The translations under genes were made by a program, and so were the position numbers. 64,000 bases of DNA. It comes from Hydrogenophilales bacterium (lineage in GTDB: Bacteria; Pseudomonadota; Gammaproteobacteria; Burkholderiales; Thiobacillaceae). The first letter of the stretch is position 1. Each line of letters begins with the position of its first letter. Under the pieces are notes generated by a model. That model did no database searches. It saw nothing but the letters and a program-made list of their open reading frames with translations, and was not told where the DNA came from. Location: contig JACPYT010000016.1 in the NCBI GenBank assembly GCA_016195805.1, forward strand, positions 62,001-126,000. The letters are read 5' to 3'. Shown here piece after piece: positions 1 to 8,448 of the stretch.

Positions 1-15
1 TTTGCGGTGCAGGGT

Positions 16-2625
16 TTATTTCGCCTGCGTTTCCACCTGCACCAGGGGTTCCTGGGGCACATTCGCCTGCGGGCGGGCGCGCCGGCGGGTGGGGTGCGGG
101 GCAGCCGGAGCGGGCGTTTCGGCGACACTTGTTGTCACGGTTGTCACGGGCGCCGTGGTTTCCACCTGCATCAGGCTGATGGGCTCGGCTTCGGCCCTGA
201 CCGCGGGACGGCGGCGGCGGCGCGGCCGGGAGGGCTCGCTGCTTTCAGCCGTGCCGGCCGCTGCGCCCCGGGTTTCCACCTGTTGCAGGTCGGCCTTGCT
301 GGCTGCCAGGTCCGCCAGGATGGTGGCGGGCGATGCGGTGACCGCGCCCGACTGTGGCGCGGCAAGCGCCGGCATGGCTTCCAGTTCAAGCGCTTGCTGG
401 GCCGGTGCGGTGGCCGCAGCCGGGGCGGCTTTGGCCGGACGTGCGATTTCGATGATCGCACGGTAGCCGGCGGTTTCGATGATGGCCTGCGGCGCGGCTG
501 CACCACCGGCCACTGCCGTTTCCGGACGGGCTTCGCGCGGGCGACGGTTGCCGCGGCCGCGGCGGCTGCGCGGTTCGCGCTTTTCCTCACCAGCGGCTTC
601 GCGCGGCGCTTCGGCGGCTTCCGCCACGCGCGGCGCAGCTTCGGCCTCGGGACGCGGTTGCTTCGGCTGACGTGGCGGACGCGGTTGCTTGGGTTGCTCG
701 CTGCCGCGGGCTTCACGCTCCTCGCGGCCTTCTTTCTGACGCGGCTCCTGCTGACGCGCTTCGCCGTTGCGGGGCTCGCCTCGTCCTTCACCACGACCTT
801 CGCCGCGACTACGGCGCTGGCCGGGCTTGCGCTCACGCTCGCCGCGGCGTTCGCTTGGGCGTTCGCTGCGCGCGATGGCGGCGACCGGTTCGGCTGCGGG
901 CACGGCTTCGGCCGTGGACGTCTCGTCGCCGCGCTTCTTGAACCAGCCGAAAATGCGCTCGAACAATCCACCCTGAGCCTGCGGCTCGGCCTGTACCACC
1001 ACCGGACGTGCGGTCGGGCGCTCGGCCGGGGCGGGCTGCGGCGGTGCGATCGACTTGACCGCCGCTTCCTGGCGTGCCGGCGCGGCAGCCGTCGCAGTCT
1101 GGTAGACGGATTCGGTTTCCGGCACGACCGCCATCTTGTAGCTGGGCTCGGCGGCCCCGCTCAGGTTGAGTTCGTCGTGGCGCAGGCGGGTGATGGTGTA
1201 GTGCGGGGTCTCCATGTGGATGTTGGGGATCAGCACCACATTGACCTTGAGACGCGATTCGATGGTGTGGATGTCGACGCGCTTCTCGTTGAGCAGGAAG
1301 GTGGCGACGTCGACCGGCAGCTGCACGTGCACGGCGCCGGTGTTTTCCTTCATCGCCTCTTCCTGCAGGATGCGCAGGATGTGCAGCGCCGACGATTCGG
1401 TACCGCGGATGTGGCCGGTGCCGTGGCAGCGCGGGCAGGGCGTGTAGCTGGTTTCACCGAGCGAAGGCTGGAGCCGCTGGCGCGACATTTCCAGCAGGCC
1501 GAAACGCGAGATCTTGCCGGTCTGCACGCGGGCGCGGTCGTGATGCAGGGCATCGCGCAGGCGGTTTTCGACCTCGCGCTGATGCTTGGGATTTTCCATG
1601 TCGATGAAGTCGATCACGATCAGTCCGCCCAGATCGCGCAGACGCATCTGGCGGGCGACTTCGTCGGCCGCTTCGAGGTTGGTGTTGTAGGCGGTCTGCT
1701 CGACGTCGCTGCCCTTGGTGGCGCGCGCCGAGTTGACGTCGATCGACACCAGTGCCTCGGTATGGTCGATGACGATGGCGCCGCCCGACGGCAGGTTGAC
1801 CTGGCGCGAGAACGCCGACTCGATCTGGTGCTCGATCTGGAAACGCGAGAACAGCGGCACGTCGTCGCGGTAGAGCTTGACCTTGTTGACGTTGGCCGGC
1901 ATCACGTGCGCCATGAACTGCTGCGCCTGTTCGTAGATGTCTTCGGTGTCGATCAGGAGTTCGCCGATGTCCGCCGAGAAGTAGTCACGGATGGCGCGGA
2001 TCACCAGGCTGCCTTCCTGGTAGATCAGGAAGGCGCCTTTTTGCGAGGTAGAGGCGCCGTCGATGGCTTTCCACAGGCTCAGCAGGTAGTTCAGGTCCCA
2101 CTGGAATTCCTCGGCAGAGCGGCCGATGCCGGCGGTGCGGGCGATCAGGCTCATGCCTTCGGGGATGTCGAGCTGCGCCAGGGTATCGCGCAGTTCGTTG
2201 CGCTCCTCGCCCTCGATGCGGCGCGACACGCCGCCGCCACGCGGGTTGGTCGGCATCAGCACGACATAGCGGCCGGCCAGCGAGACGTAGGTGGTCAGCG
2301 CTGCGCCCTTGTTGCCGCGCTCGTCCTTTTCCACCTGGACCAGCAATTCCTGGCCTTCCTTCAGGTTTTCGGGAACCTTGCCGTTGCCGGGCAGGCAGGC
2401 GCGGGAAATTTCCTTGAACGGCAGGAAGCCGTGGCGCTCGCAGCCGTAATCGACGAATGCGGCTTCCAGGCTGGGCTCGACGCGGGTGATGACACCCTTG
2501 TAGATGTTGCCCTTGCGCTGTTCCTTGCTGGCGGACTCGATGTCAAGGTCGACGAGCTTCTGTCCGTCGACGATGGCAACCCGGAGTTCTTCCGCCTGGG
2601 TTGCGTTGAAAAGCATGCGCTTCAT
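16..2625 (-). CDS. rne: Ribonuclease E
   Basis: Endoribonuclease that starts mRNA decay and matures rRNA and tRNA; in related bacteria it scaffolds the degradosome at the inner membrane. The 869-aa product opens with MKRMLFNATQ, followed by an S1 RNA-binding domain (about residues 35-120) and the RNase E/G catalytic core with the metal-binding stretches SIDVNSARATKG (near 300) and VIDFIDME (near 345). The Zn-link CPRCHGTG lies near 400. From about 500 onward the protein is low-complexity and rich in Arg, Pro, Glu and Ala, typical of the disordered scaffold tail. It is divergent from rluC, as in Escherichia coli. The stop codon falls 16 bases inside the window edge, so the gene is complete. 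Confidence 0.97.
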   Translation of the reverse strand: MKRMLFNATQAEELRVAIVDGQKLVDLDIESASKEQRKGNIYKGVITRVEPSLEAAFVDYGCERHGFLPFKEISRACLPGNGKVPENLKEGQELLVQVEKDERGNKGAALTTYVSLAGRYVVLMPTNPRGGGVSRRIEGEERNELRDTLAQLDIPEGMSLIARTAGIGRSAEEFQWDLNYLLSLWKAIDGASTSQKGAFLIYQEGSLVIRAIRDYFSADIGELLIDTEDIYEQAQQFMAHVMPANVNKVKLYRDDVPLFSRFQIEHQIESAFSRQVNLPSGGAIVIDHTEALVSIDVNSARATKGSDVEQTAYNTNLEAADEVARQMRLRDLGGLIVIDFIDMENPKHQREVENRLRDALHHDRARVQTGKISRFGLLEMSRQRLQPSLGETSYTPCPRCHGTGHIRGTESSALHILRILQEEAMKENTGAVHVQLPVDVATFLLNEKRVDIHTIESRLKVNVVLIPNIHMETPHYTITRLRHDELNLSGAAEPSYKMAVVPETESVYQTATAAAPARQEAAVKSIAPPQPAPAERPTARPVVVQAEPQAQGGLFERIFGWFKKRGDETSTAEAVPAAEPVAAIARSERPSERRGERERKPGQRRSRGEGRGEGRGEPRNGEARQQEPRQKEGREEREARGSEQPKQPRPPRQPKQPRPEAEAAPRVAEAAEAPREAAGEEKREPRSRRGRGNRRPREARPETAVAGGAAAPQAIIETAGYRAIIEIARPAKAAPAAATAPAQQALELEAMPALAAPQSGAVTASPATILADLAASKADLQQVETRGAAAGTAESSEPSRPRRRRRPAVRAEAEPISLMQVETTAPVTTVTTSVAETPAPAAPHPTRRRARPQANVPQEPLVQVETQAK

Positions 2626-3045
2626 TGTTTACTCCCGCGCGCGTGCATACGGGACAGGCCAGACTGCCGCCTTGTGTCAGCGGCTCATGCGATCACGGGT
2701 TGGGTTGGTGAATTGGCATGGAGCGAAGGTGTCCTGTTCCTGGAGAGTGTCACCGGCAAAGCCGGGGCGGTCTTTCCGATTCCCGCTGGCATGGAGCCGG
2801 GCGTGAATGCTGATTTCGTATGCTTCTTGTCGCGTCATTGATAACATCGCTGCTTTGCCGACTGGCGGGGCGGGTGGTTTCGACTGTTCGCGCCAACTTG
2901 AATTGTGAGCTGGGCGGCAGGAATCCAGACGGGCCGGGCAGGCGGCGGCCGGTGAGCGTTTTAACCGGCATGATCTCTAAAATTTACGGCATGAATGCCG
3001 GGCAATTGGACAGGCAAAACTCGGCCTGAACCGGCGGTAGTGTAT
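2626..3045. other. rne-rluC divergent intergenic region
   Basis: This 420-bp gap holds no convincing gene. It must carry the promoters of rne (leftward) and rluC (rightward). I saw no hexamer pair good enough to name for either. In E. coli the rne leader is a long structured 5' UTR through which RNase E limits its own expression; the length here would allow the same, but that is inference. Confidence 0.5.
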
Positions 3046-4011
3046 ATGAAAATGAAGGACTTAGAGAAAGATTCGGTCAAGCGGCTGAAGATCGACGACA
3101 GCGCGGACAGCCAGCGTCTCGACAACTTTCTGATGGCGCGGCTGAAAGGCGTGCCCAAGAGCCGGATCTACAAGCTGGTGCGGGGCGGCGAGGTGCGGAT
3201 CAACGGCGGCCGCGTCGACGTCAGTTATCGCCTGAAGCTGGGTGACGAAGTGCGCATCCCGCCGGTGCGCACGGCCACGCCGGTCATTACCCCCGCCACC
3301 CACCTGCCGCAGGGCGGCATCCGCCTGCTGCCGGCCATCCTCTACCGCGACGACGCGCTGATCGCCCTCAACAAGCCGGCCGGTATGGCGGTGCACGGCG
3401 GCAGCGGCATTTCGCGCGGGGTGATCGAGCAGATGCGGCTGGAGCTGCCGGAATGCCGTTATATGGAACTGGTACACCGGCTCGACCGCGAGACCTCCGG
3501 CGTGCTGCTGATCGCGCTGAAGCGGCGCGCGCTCACCGGGCTGCACGCGGCGATGCGTGACGGCAAGATCGAGAAACGCTACCTCACGCTGGTGGCGGGG
3601 CGCTGGCCGAATCCCGTGCAGCACGTGAAGCTGCCGCTGCACAAGCGTGTCACCGACGAGGGCGAGAAGCGCGTGACGGTGCGTGACGAAGGGCAGGCCG
3701 CCCACACCATCTTCCGACGTTTGCAAAGCTTTTCCGATTTCACCCTGCTGGAAGCGGAACTGAAGACCGGGCGCACCCATCAGATACGCGTGCACACCTC
3801 GCATCTGGGCTTCCCGATCGCGGGGGACGACAAATACGGCGATTTCGAGCTCAACAAGCGCCTGATGAAGCAGGGACTGAAGCGCATGTTCCTGCACGCG
3901 GCGAAACTGGTGTTCGATCATCCCATTTCGGGCGAGCGCATGCAGATCGAGGCGCCTTTGCCTGATGATTTGGCCAAATTTCTGGATACCTTGAATGCCC
4001 AAGCAGTTTGA
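3046..4011 (+). CDS. rluC: 23S rRNA pseudouridine synthase RluC family
   Basis: Converts uridines of 23S rRNA to pseudouridine (positions 955, 2504 and 2580 in E. coli). The 321-aa product has an N-terminal S4 RNA-binding domain (about residues 15-75, with RLDNFLMARL and SRIYKLVRGGEVRING). The catalytic domain contains HRLDRETSGVLL with the nucleophilic Asp at about 147. I chose ATG 3046 because S4 similarity begins right after it; an open frame extends 17 codons upstream. Its 3' end overlaps the following phosphatase gene by 17 bp, which suggests co-translation. Confidence 0.93.
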   Translation: MKMKDLEKDSVKRLKIDDSADSQRLDNFLMARLKGVPKSRIYKLVRGGEVRINGGRVDVSYRLKLGDEVRIPPVRTATPVITPATHLPQGGIRLLPAILYRDDALIALNKPAGMAVHGGSGISRGVIEQMRLELPECRYMELVHRLDRETSGVLLIALKRRALTGLHAAMRDGKIEKRYLTLVAGRWPNPVQHVKLPLHKRVTDEGEKRVTVRDEGQAAHTIFRRLQSFSDFTLLEAELKTGRTHQIRVHTSHLGFPIAGDDKYGDFELNKRLMKQGLKRMFLHAAKLVFDHPISGERMQIEAPLPDDLAKFLDTLNAQAV

Positions 4012-4651
4012 CTTATTGATTTTCGACTGGGACGGCACCCTGATGGATTCCGCCGGGGTAATCGTCGATTCGATCCAGCGCGCCTGCGAGGATATCGGCC
4101 TGCCTGCACCGAGCGATCGCGCCTCGCGCCAGATCATCGGTCTGGGACTGGTCCAGGCGTTGCAGGCCCTGCTGCCCGATCTGCCGGCCGAAGACTATCC
4201 ACGCCTGGTCGAACGCTACCGCCACCATTACCTGGGCCGCGACGACCAGATTCCGCTGTTCGCCGGCGTTGTAGACGGGATCCGCGAATTGCACGCGAGC
4301 GGCTTCCAACTGGCCGTGGCCACCGGGAAAAGTCGCATCGGCCTGGAGCGCGCGCTCGAAGCCAGCGGCCTCGGCGCTTGGTTCGCCGCCACCCGTTGCG
4401 CCGACCAGACGCATTCCAAGCCGCACCCGGCGATGGTGCTGGAGCTGATAGCCGAACTCGATGCCGATCCCGGCCGTACGCTGGTGATCGGCGACACCAG
4501 CCACGATCTGCTGATGGCGTCGAATGCCGGCGTCGCCAGCCTGGGGGTGACCTATGGCGCACACGAGGCGGGGGACCTGCATCCGCACGCGCCGCTCGCC
4601 CTGATGGACAGCTTTGTCGAGGTGCACGCATGGCTGAGCACCAACGCCTGA
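3995..4651 (+). CDS. gph: HAD-family phosphatase, phosphoglycolate phosphatase-like
   Basis: A 218-aa HAD hydrolase with the nucleophile motif DWDGT (residues 11-15), a Thr motif in VATGKSR and the acidic motif GDTSHD near 165-170. The alpha-helical cap lies between the first two motifs. Family members remove phosphate from small metabolites such as 2-phosphoglycolate, which matters in an autotroph using Rubisco, but substrate cannot be read from sequence. In betaproteobacteria this gene commonly follows rluC. It overlaps rluC upstream and the Rieske gene downstream. Confidence 0.85.
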   Translation: MPKQFDLLIFDWDGTLMDSAGVIVDSIQRACEDIGLPAPSDRASRQIIGLGLVQALQALLPDLPAEDYPRLVERYRHHYLGRDDQIPLFAGVVDGIRELHASGFQLAVATGKSRIGLERALEASGLGAWFAATRCADQTHSKPHPAMVLELIAELDADPGRTLVIGDTSHDLLMASNAGVASLGVTYGAHEAGDLHPHAPLALMDSFVEVHAWLSTNA

Positions 4652-4980
4652 TCTGCGCCGCCAGCGACCTCGCCGAACTGGGCCGCGGCGTGCGTTTCGA
4701 GTTGATCCGTTTCGGCCAGCCGCAACAGGCTTTCGTGGTGCGTTATGACGGCCAGCCGCGCGCCTTCCTCAACCAGTGCGGCCACGTGCCGGTGGAACTC
4801 GACTGGCAGGAGGGCGAATTCTTCGACCACTCGCGGCTATACTTGATCTGCTCCACCCACGGCGCGCTCTACCACCCGGCAAGCGGATACTGCGTCGGCG
4901 GACGCTGCGCCGGACGCGGCCTGATCCCGGTTCCGGTCGTCGAACATGACGGCCATGTGTATGTATTGGAAACAGCCTGA
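4630..4980 (+). CDS. Rieske [2Fe-2S] protein
   Basis: A 116-aa small Rieske protein without signal peptide or membrane segment, so cytoplasmic. The cluster ligands are C50-x-H52 and C74-x2-H77 (NQCGHVP and ICSTHG). The pair is 24 residues apart, slightly longer than in NirD-type ferredoxins. The start ATG 4630 lies inside the 3' end of the phosphatase gene (22-bp overlap). It sits between gph and sppA, an arrangement common in betaproteobacteria. Its electron partner is unknown. Confidence 0.88.
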   Translation: MAEHQRLICAASDLAELGRGVRFELIRFGQPQQAFVVRYDGQPRAFLNQCGHVPVELDWQEGEFFDHSRLYLICSTHGALYHPASGYCVGGRCAGRGLIPVPVVEHDGHVYVLETA

Positions 4981-4990
4981 TGGAAGAACA

Positions 4991-5941
4991 ATGAGCGAAC
5001 AAGAAAAACCTGCCCCGGCAAACTGGGAGCGCGACGTCCTGGAAAAACTGGCGCTGTCGGCAATTCAGGAACAGCGCCGCAGCCGCCACTGGAGCATCCT
5101 GTTCAAGACGCTGGGCTTCCTGTATCTCTTCATCATTCTGTTCCTCGCGGCAGGCTGGTTCGGCTCGGACGGCGTGTCGATCAAGGAACACACTGCGCTG
5201 GTCGACCTGCAGGGCGAGATCGCATCCGACAAGGCCAGTGCCGATACGGTGATCGCTGGCCTGCAGAGCGCGTTCGACGACAAGAAGACCAAGGGCGTGG
5301 TCCTGCGTATCAACAGCCCCGGCGGCAGCCCGGTCCAGGCGGGGCAGATCCATGACGAAATCAAGCGCCTGCGTGCCCTGCATCCGGACATTCCCCTGTA
5401 TGTCGTGGTGGACGACATCTGTGCCTCGGGCGGCTATTACGTCGCCGTCGCGGCTGACAGGATCTTCGTCGACAAGGCCAGCATCGTCGGCTCCATCGGC
5501 GTGCTGATGGACGGCTTCGGCTTCACCCAGACCATGCAGAAACTCGGCGTCGAACGTCGGCTGCTGACCGCGGGCGTCAACAAGGGTTTCCTCGATCCCT
5601 TCTCGCCGGTCGACCCCAAGCAGGAAGCCTATGCCAAGCAGATGCTGGAAGAAATCCACGGCCAGTTCATCGACGTCGTCCGCGAAGGCCGCGGCAAGCG
5701 CCTGAAGGAAACCCCCGAGATGTTCAGCGGCCTGGTATGGAGCGGCGAGAAGAGCATCCAGCTTGGCCTCGCCGACGGCTACGGCACCGTTGAAACGGTC
5801 GCGCGCGACGTCATCAAGGCCAAGGACGTCGTCGACTTCACCCAGCACGAGGGTCTCGCCGAACGGCTCGCCGGGCGCCTGGGCGCGTCGATGGCAACGG
5901 CGCTGGCGCCGTTCGAAAAAGCGGGCGTCACCCTGCGTTGA
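4991..5941 (+). CDS. sppA: Signal peptide peptidase SppA, short (36 kDa) form
   Basis: Membrane-anchored serine protease of family S49 that degrades cleaved signal peptides. The 316-aa product has one N-terminal membrane segment (about residues 40-60, ILFKTLGFLYLFIILFLAAG). The nucleophile Ser is in ICASGGYYVA and the probable general-base Lys in AGVNKGF. IVGSIGV is also conserved. The chosen start ATG 4991 follows the Rieske stop by 10 bp; an upstream in-frame ATG at 4946 would add 15 residues unlike the family. It is the single-domain form, as in Bacillus. Confidence 0.92.
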   Translation: MSEQEKPAPANWERDVLEKLALSAIQEQRRSRHWSILFKTLGFLYLFIILFLAAGWFGSDGVSIKEHTALVDLQGEIASDKASADTVIAGLQSAFDDKKTKGVVLRINSPGGSPVQAGQIHDEIKRLRALHPDIPLYVVVDDICASGGYYVAVAADRIFVDKASIVGSIGVLMDGFGFTQTMQKLGVERRLLTAGVNKGFLDPFSPVDPKQEAYAKQMLEEIHGQFIDVVREGRGKRLKETPEMFSGLVWSGEKSIQLGLADGYGTVETVARDVIKAKDVVDFTQHEGLAERLAGRLGASMATALAPFEKAGVTLR

Positions 5942-6150
5942 GCGATTACCGGCCGATCCCCTGCGCCGATCACGAGCGGCTGGAGTTCGCCGCCCTTACA
6001 AAACAGTGGCTGGAGGTGCGGGTGGAAGGCGGCATGGTGCAACGCCTGCTGCCGCTGGATGTGTACACCCGCGACGGCGCCGAATGGCTGAAGGCCGAGA
6101 ACGAGCGGGGTGAAGCGATGATCGTGAGGCTGGACCGGCTGACATTTTGA
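5938..6150 (+). CDS. rof: Rof (YaeO)-like Rho-binding antiterminator
   Basis: A 70-aa protein whose N-terminus (YRPIPCADHERLE) matches the E. coli Rof/YaeO signature YQPINCDDYDNLE. The rest is a small Sm-like beta barrel ending in MIVRLDRLTF, comparable to Rof ELRLDKITSF. Rof binds hexameric Rho and blocks its primary RNA site. The start is TTG 5938, overlapping the sppA stop as TTGA, so translation is probably coupled. Assignment rests on motif similarity seen by eye; an unrelated Sm-fold protein is less likely. Confidence 0.75.
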   Translation: MSDYRPIPCADHERLEFAALTKQWLEVRVEGGMVQRLLPLDVYTRDGAEWLKAENERGEAMIVRLDRLTF

Positions 6151-6252
6151 TCGTGGCAGCTAAGGCTGGGTGACGAAAGCGCCGTAATCAATACATGGCG
6201 AGTTTCGCCAGACAAGGTTTTATCTCTCCGCCCTTCGCCCAGGAGAACCGTC

Positions 6253-7065
6253 GTGCCCTCGCTTGCTTCGCGACCGGGAACGGTCCGTCTCTCGTCACCT
6301 GGCCTGCTGGCGCTTTCGGTCCCGGCATTCTCCGCAGGCCTGGATAGCGCTTCCAGCGGCAGGGATGCGCCGGCAAACTTCTCGCCGGAACAAATCCTTG
6401 CGTTTTCCCAAAAAGTCGAGCACGTGCTGGCCGCTCAGGACGCGCGGGTGGCGATCCTCGCGCGGATGGGACGGCGGCTCGCCGAGATGCCGCCGGGAAT
6501 GCGCTTTACCCACACCGCCTTCGCCGTGCAGGCTGCGCTCCCGGCAGCAAGCCCGGCGTGGCGATATCAGATCCAGAATCTGTACCAGCTCAAGAGATCG
6601 CCCGACAAGAGCGAACTGGTGCAGGATTTCGCCGGGGACTTCTTCGGCGTGGCCTACGAACTTGAGGCGGGCATCGTCGTGCCCTCGCTGGAACTCCAGG
6701 CGCGGCTCCTGAAGCTGATCGCCTCGCCGGATTATGCCGCCCTGCATGACGCCAACTATTCGGTCATTGCAAATCCCTATACCGAAGGCCGGCAGAACTG
6801 CACCGAGTTCGTGCTTGATGTGATCAGTGCCGCAATCCATCAGACCATCGATCCTAAAATTCTGAAAACGCATATCAGGGCGGGTTTCGAGCCACAGAAA
6901 ATCGAAATCAATGCGCTCAAGCTACGATTGGGCTCGATGTTCGTGAAAGGAATATCGCTTGACGACCACGACGGGACGCCCGTGACGGCGACGTTCGAGG
7001 CCATTGCCAGGTACCTGCAGCGGTTCGATCCGGGATGTGCGCTGCTGACGGTCAAGCCGGACTAA
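6253..7065 (+). CDS. DUF2145 family exported protein
   Basis: A 270-aa protein beginning at GTG 6253, six bases after an AGGAGA ribosome site. The N-terminus has a short hydrophobic stretch (GLLALSVPAFSAG), a likely signal peptide. The body shows features I associate with DUF2145: a start such as FSQKVEHVLAAQDARVAILAR, the block FTHTAFAV, ELVQDFAGDFF and QNCTEFVLDVI, the last with a Cys that could be catalytic. Function is unknown. It stands alone, converging on the rsmI-like gene. Confidence 0.75.
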   Translation: MPSLASRPGTVRLSSPGLLALSVPAFSAGLDSASSGRDAPANFSPEQILAFSQKVEHVLAAQDARVAILARMGRRLAEMPPGMRFTHTAFAVQAALPAASPAWRYQIQNLYQLKRSPDKSELVQDFAGDFFGVAYELEAGIVVPSLELQARLLKLIASPDYAALHDANYSVIANPYTEGRQNCTEFVLDVISAAIHQTIDPKILKTHIRAGFEPQKIEINALKLRLGSMFVKGISLDDHDGTPVTATFEAIARYLQRFDPGCALLTVKPD

Positions 7066-7118
7066 GGGCGGCACTCCCGGGACAGCGCGTTAGAGCAGGC
7101 GTGCTTCTCTCGAAATCC

Positions 7119-7823
7119 TTAGATTCCGATTCCGAACACTACCAACCGGTCCTTGACAGCATCGGCCTGTCCGCGCCAGTTTTTCGCGCTGCAGGTCTGG
7201 ATGCGCTGGCTCGGCAAGCTGAGATCGGCGCCGACGCTGACGAGCGTATCGGGTGACAGGGTGGTGGCCAAAGCGTCGAGCAGGGCGGCGCTGCGGTAGG
7301 GCGTTTCGATGAACAACTGGGTGGCGCGGTCGCGGCGCGCAGTTTTTTCGAGTTCACGGATGGCCTGGCTGCGCTCGGGTTCCTTGGCGGGCAGGTAGCC
7401 GTGGAAGGCGAAGCGCTGGCCGCCCAGCCCCGAGGCCATCAAGGCCAGCAGAATCGACGACGGGCCGATCAGCGGCACGACTGGAATGTTCGCGCGATGC
7501 GCGGCCAGCACAAGTGCCGCCCCGGGATCGGCCACGGCGGGGCAGCCCGCTTCCGACAGCAGGCCGACGTCGTGGCCGGCCTTGAGCGGCGCCAGCAGCG
7601 CGTTGATGGCTGAAGCCGGCGTGTGTTCGTTGAGTTCCTCGAGATGCAGCGTCTGGATCGGCTGCGGGTGGCCCATCGCCTTCAGGTGCGCGCGTGCGGT
7701 CTTGGCGCGTTCGACGACGAAGTGATCGAGCCGGCGCGCGACGGCGAGCGTGTCGGGCGGCAGGCAGACTTCCGGGCTGACCGGGCCCAGCGGTACCGGA
7801 ATCAGGTATAGAGTGCCCGTCAC
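7119..7823 (-). CDS. SAM-dependent methyltransferase, RsmI-like (tetrapyrrole methylase fold)
   Basis: A 234-aa protein with the RsmI/tetrapyrrole-methylase fold: start GTLYLIPVPLG, the GLLSEAGCPAVADPG block and LIGPSSILLALMASG. True RsmI (2'-O-methylation of C1402 in 16S rRNA) is about 280 aa; this protein lacks the C-terminal extension and matches the shorter paralogue found downstream of maf in betaproteobacteria. The target is probably RNA but is unproven. It is the last gene of the pycA-pycB-maf unit, four bases after maf. Confidence 0.85.
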   Translation of the reverse strand: MTGTLYLIPVPLGPVSPEVCLPPDTLAVARRLDHFVVERAKTARAHLKAMGHPQPIQTLHLEELNEHTPASAINALLAPLKAGHDVGLLSEAGCPAVADPGAALVLAAHRANIPVVPLIGPSSILLALMASGLGGQRFAFHGYLPAKEPERSQAIRELEKTARRDRATQLFIETPYRSAALLDALATTLSPDTLVSVGADLSLPSQRIQTCSAKNWRGQADAVKDRLVVFGIGI

Positions 7824-7827
7824 GAAA

Positions 7828-8448
7828 TCAAGCCGAGCGCCATGTGAGGACGTCGACGCCTTCGTTCAGCAGCATCCCGGTCAGCGCCATCAGCGGCAGG
7901 CCGATCAGCGCGGTAGGATCGGGGCTGTCCATGCGTTCCATCAGCGCGATGCCGAGCGACTCGCTCTTGGCCGAGCCGGCGCAGTCGTAGGGCTGTTCCT
8001 TGTGCAGGTAAGCCGTGATCTGTGCGTCGCTGAGCGGGCGGATGTGTACCACGGTCGGCACATCCTGTGTCTGCGCGTGGCCGGTGCGGCTGTTCAGCAG
8101 CGTCAGCGCAGTGTGGAATACCATGGCCTTGCCCTGCATTTTTTTCAGTTGGGCGAAGGCGGTGTCGAAATTGCCGGGCTTGCCGAGCTGTTCGTCGCCG
8201 AGCATCAGCACCTGGTCGGAGCCGATGATGAGTGCGTCGGGGTGCGTCGCTGCGGCCGCCTGCGCCTTCAGTACCGACAGGCGCAGCGCGGTGGCCGAGG
8301 GCGATTCATCGGGCAGCGGGGTTTCGTCGACGTCGGGCGCGAGCACTTCGAATGGGATATGCAGACGTGACAGCAGCTCGCGCCGATAGCGCGAGGTGGA
8401 AGCCAAGACAAGCTTGGATTGTCCCGGTTGGGCCTGGCCCAGCTTCAT
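7828..8448 (-). CDS. yceF: Maf-family nucleotide pyrophosphatase, YceF subfamily
   Basis: A 206-aa Maf protein (LVLASTSRYRRELL, APDVDETPLPDESP, LIIGSDQVL, AGSAKSESLGIALMERM). The spacing and residues match the E. coli YceF subgroup, which hydrolyses 7-methyl-GTP, better than the dTTP/UTP-specific YhdE group. In E. coli yceF lies divergently next to yceD-rpmF; here the same neighbours are kept but the pyruvate carboxylase genes sit between. Start ATG overlaps the pycB stop (ATGA). Confidence 0.9.
   Translation of the reverse strand: MKLGQAQPGQSKLVLASTSRYRRELLSRLHIPFEVLAPDVDETPLPDESPSATALRLSVLKAQAAAATHPDALIIGSDQVLMLGDEQLGKPGNFDTAFAQLKKMQGKAMVFHTALTLLNSRTGHAQTQDVPTVVHIRPLSDAQITAYLHKEQPYDCAGSAKSESLGIALMERMDSPDPTALIGLPLMALTGMLLNEGVDVLTWRSA

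Noticed and set aside
7-2841. A 944-codon open frame on the plus strand opposite rne
   Set aside because: It is antisense to a certain gene in GC-rich DNA; composition follows the rne codons and no domain is seen.
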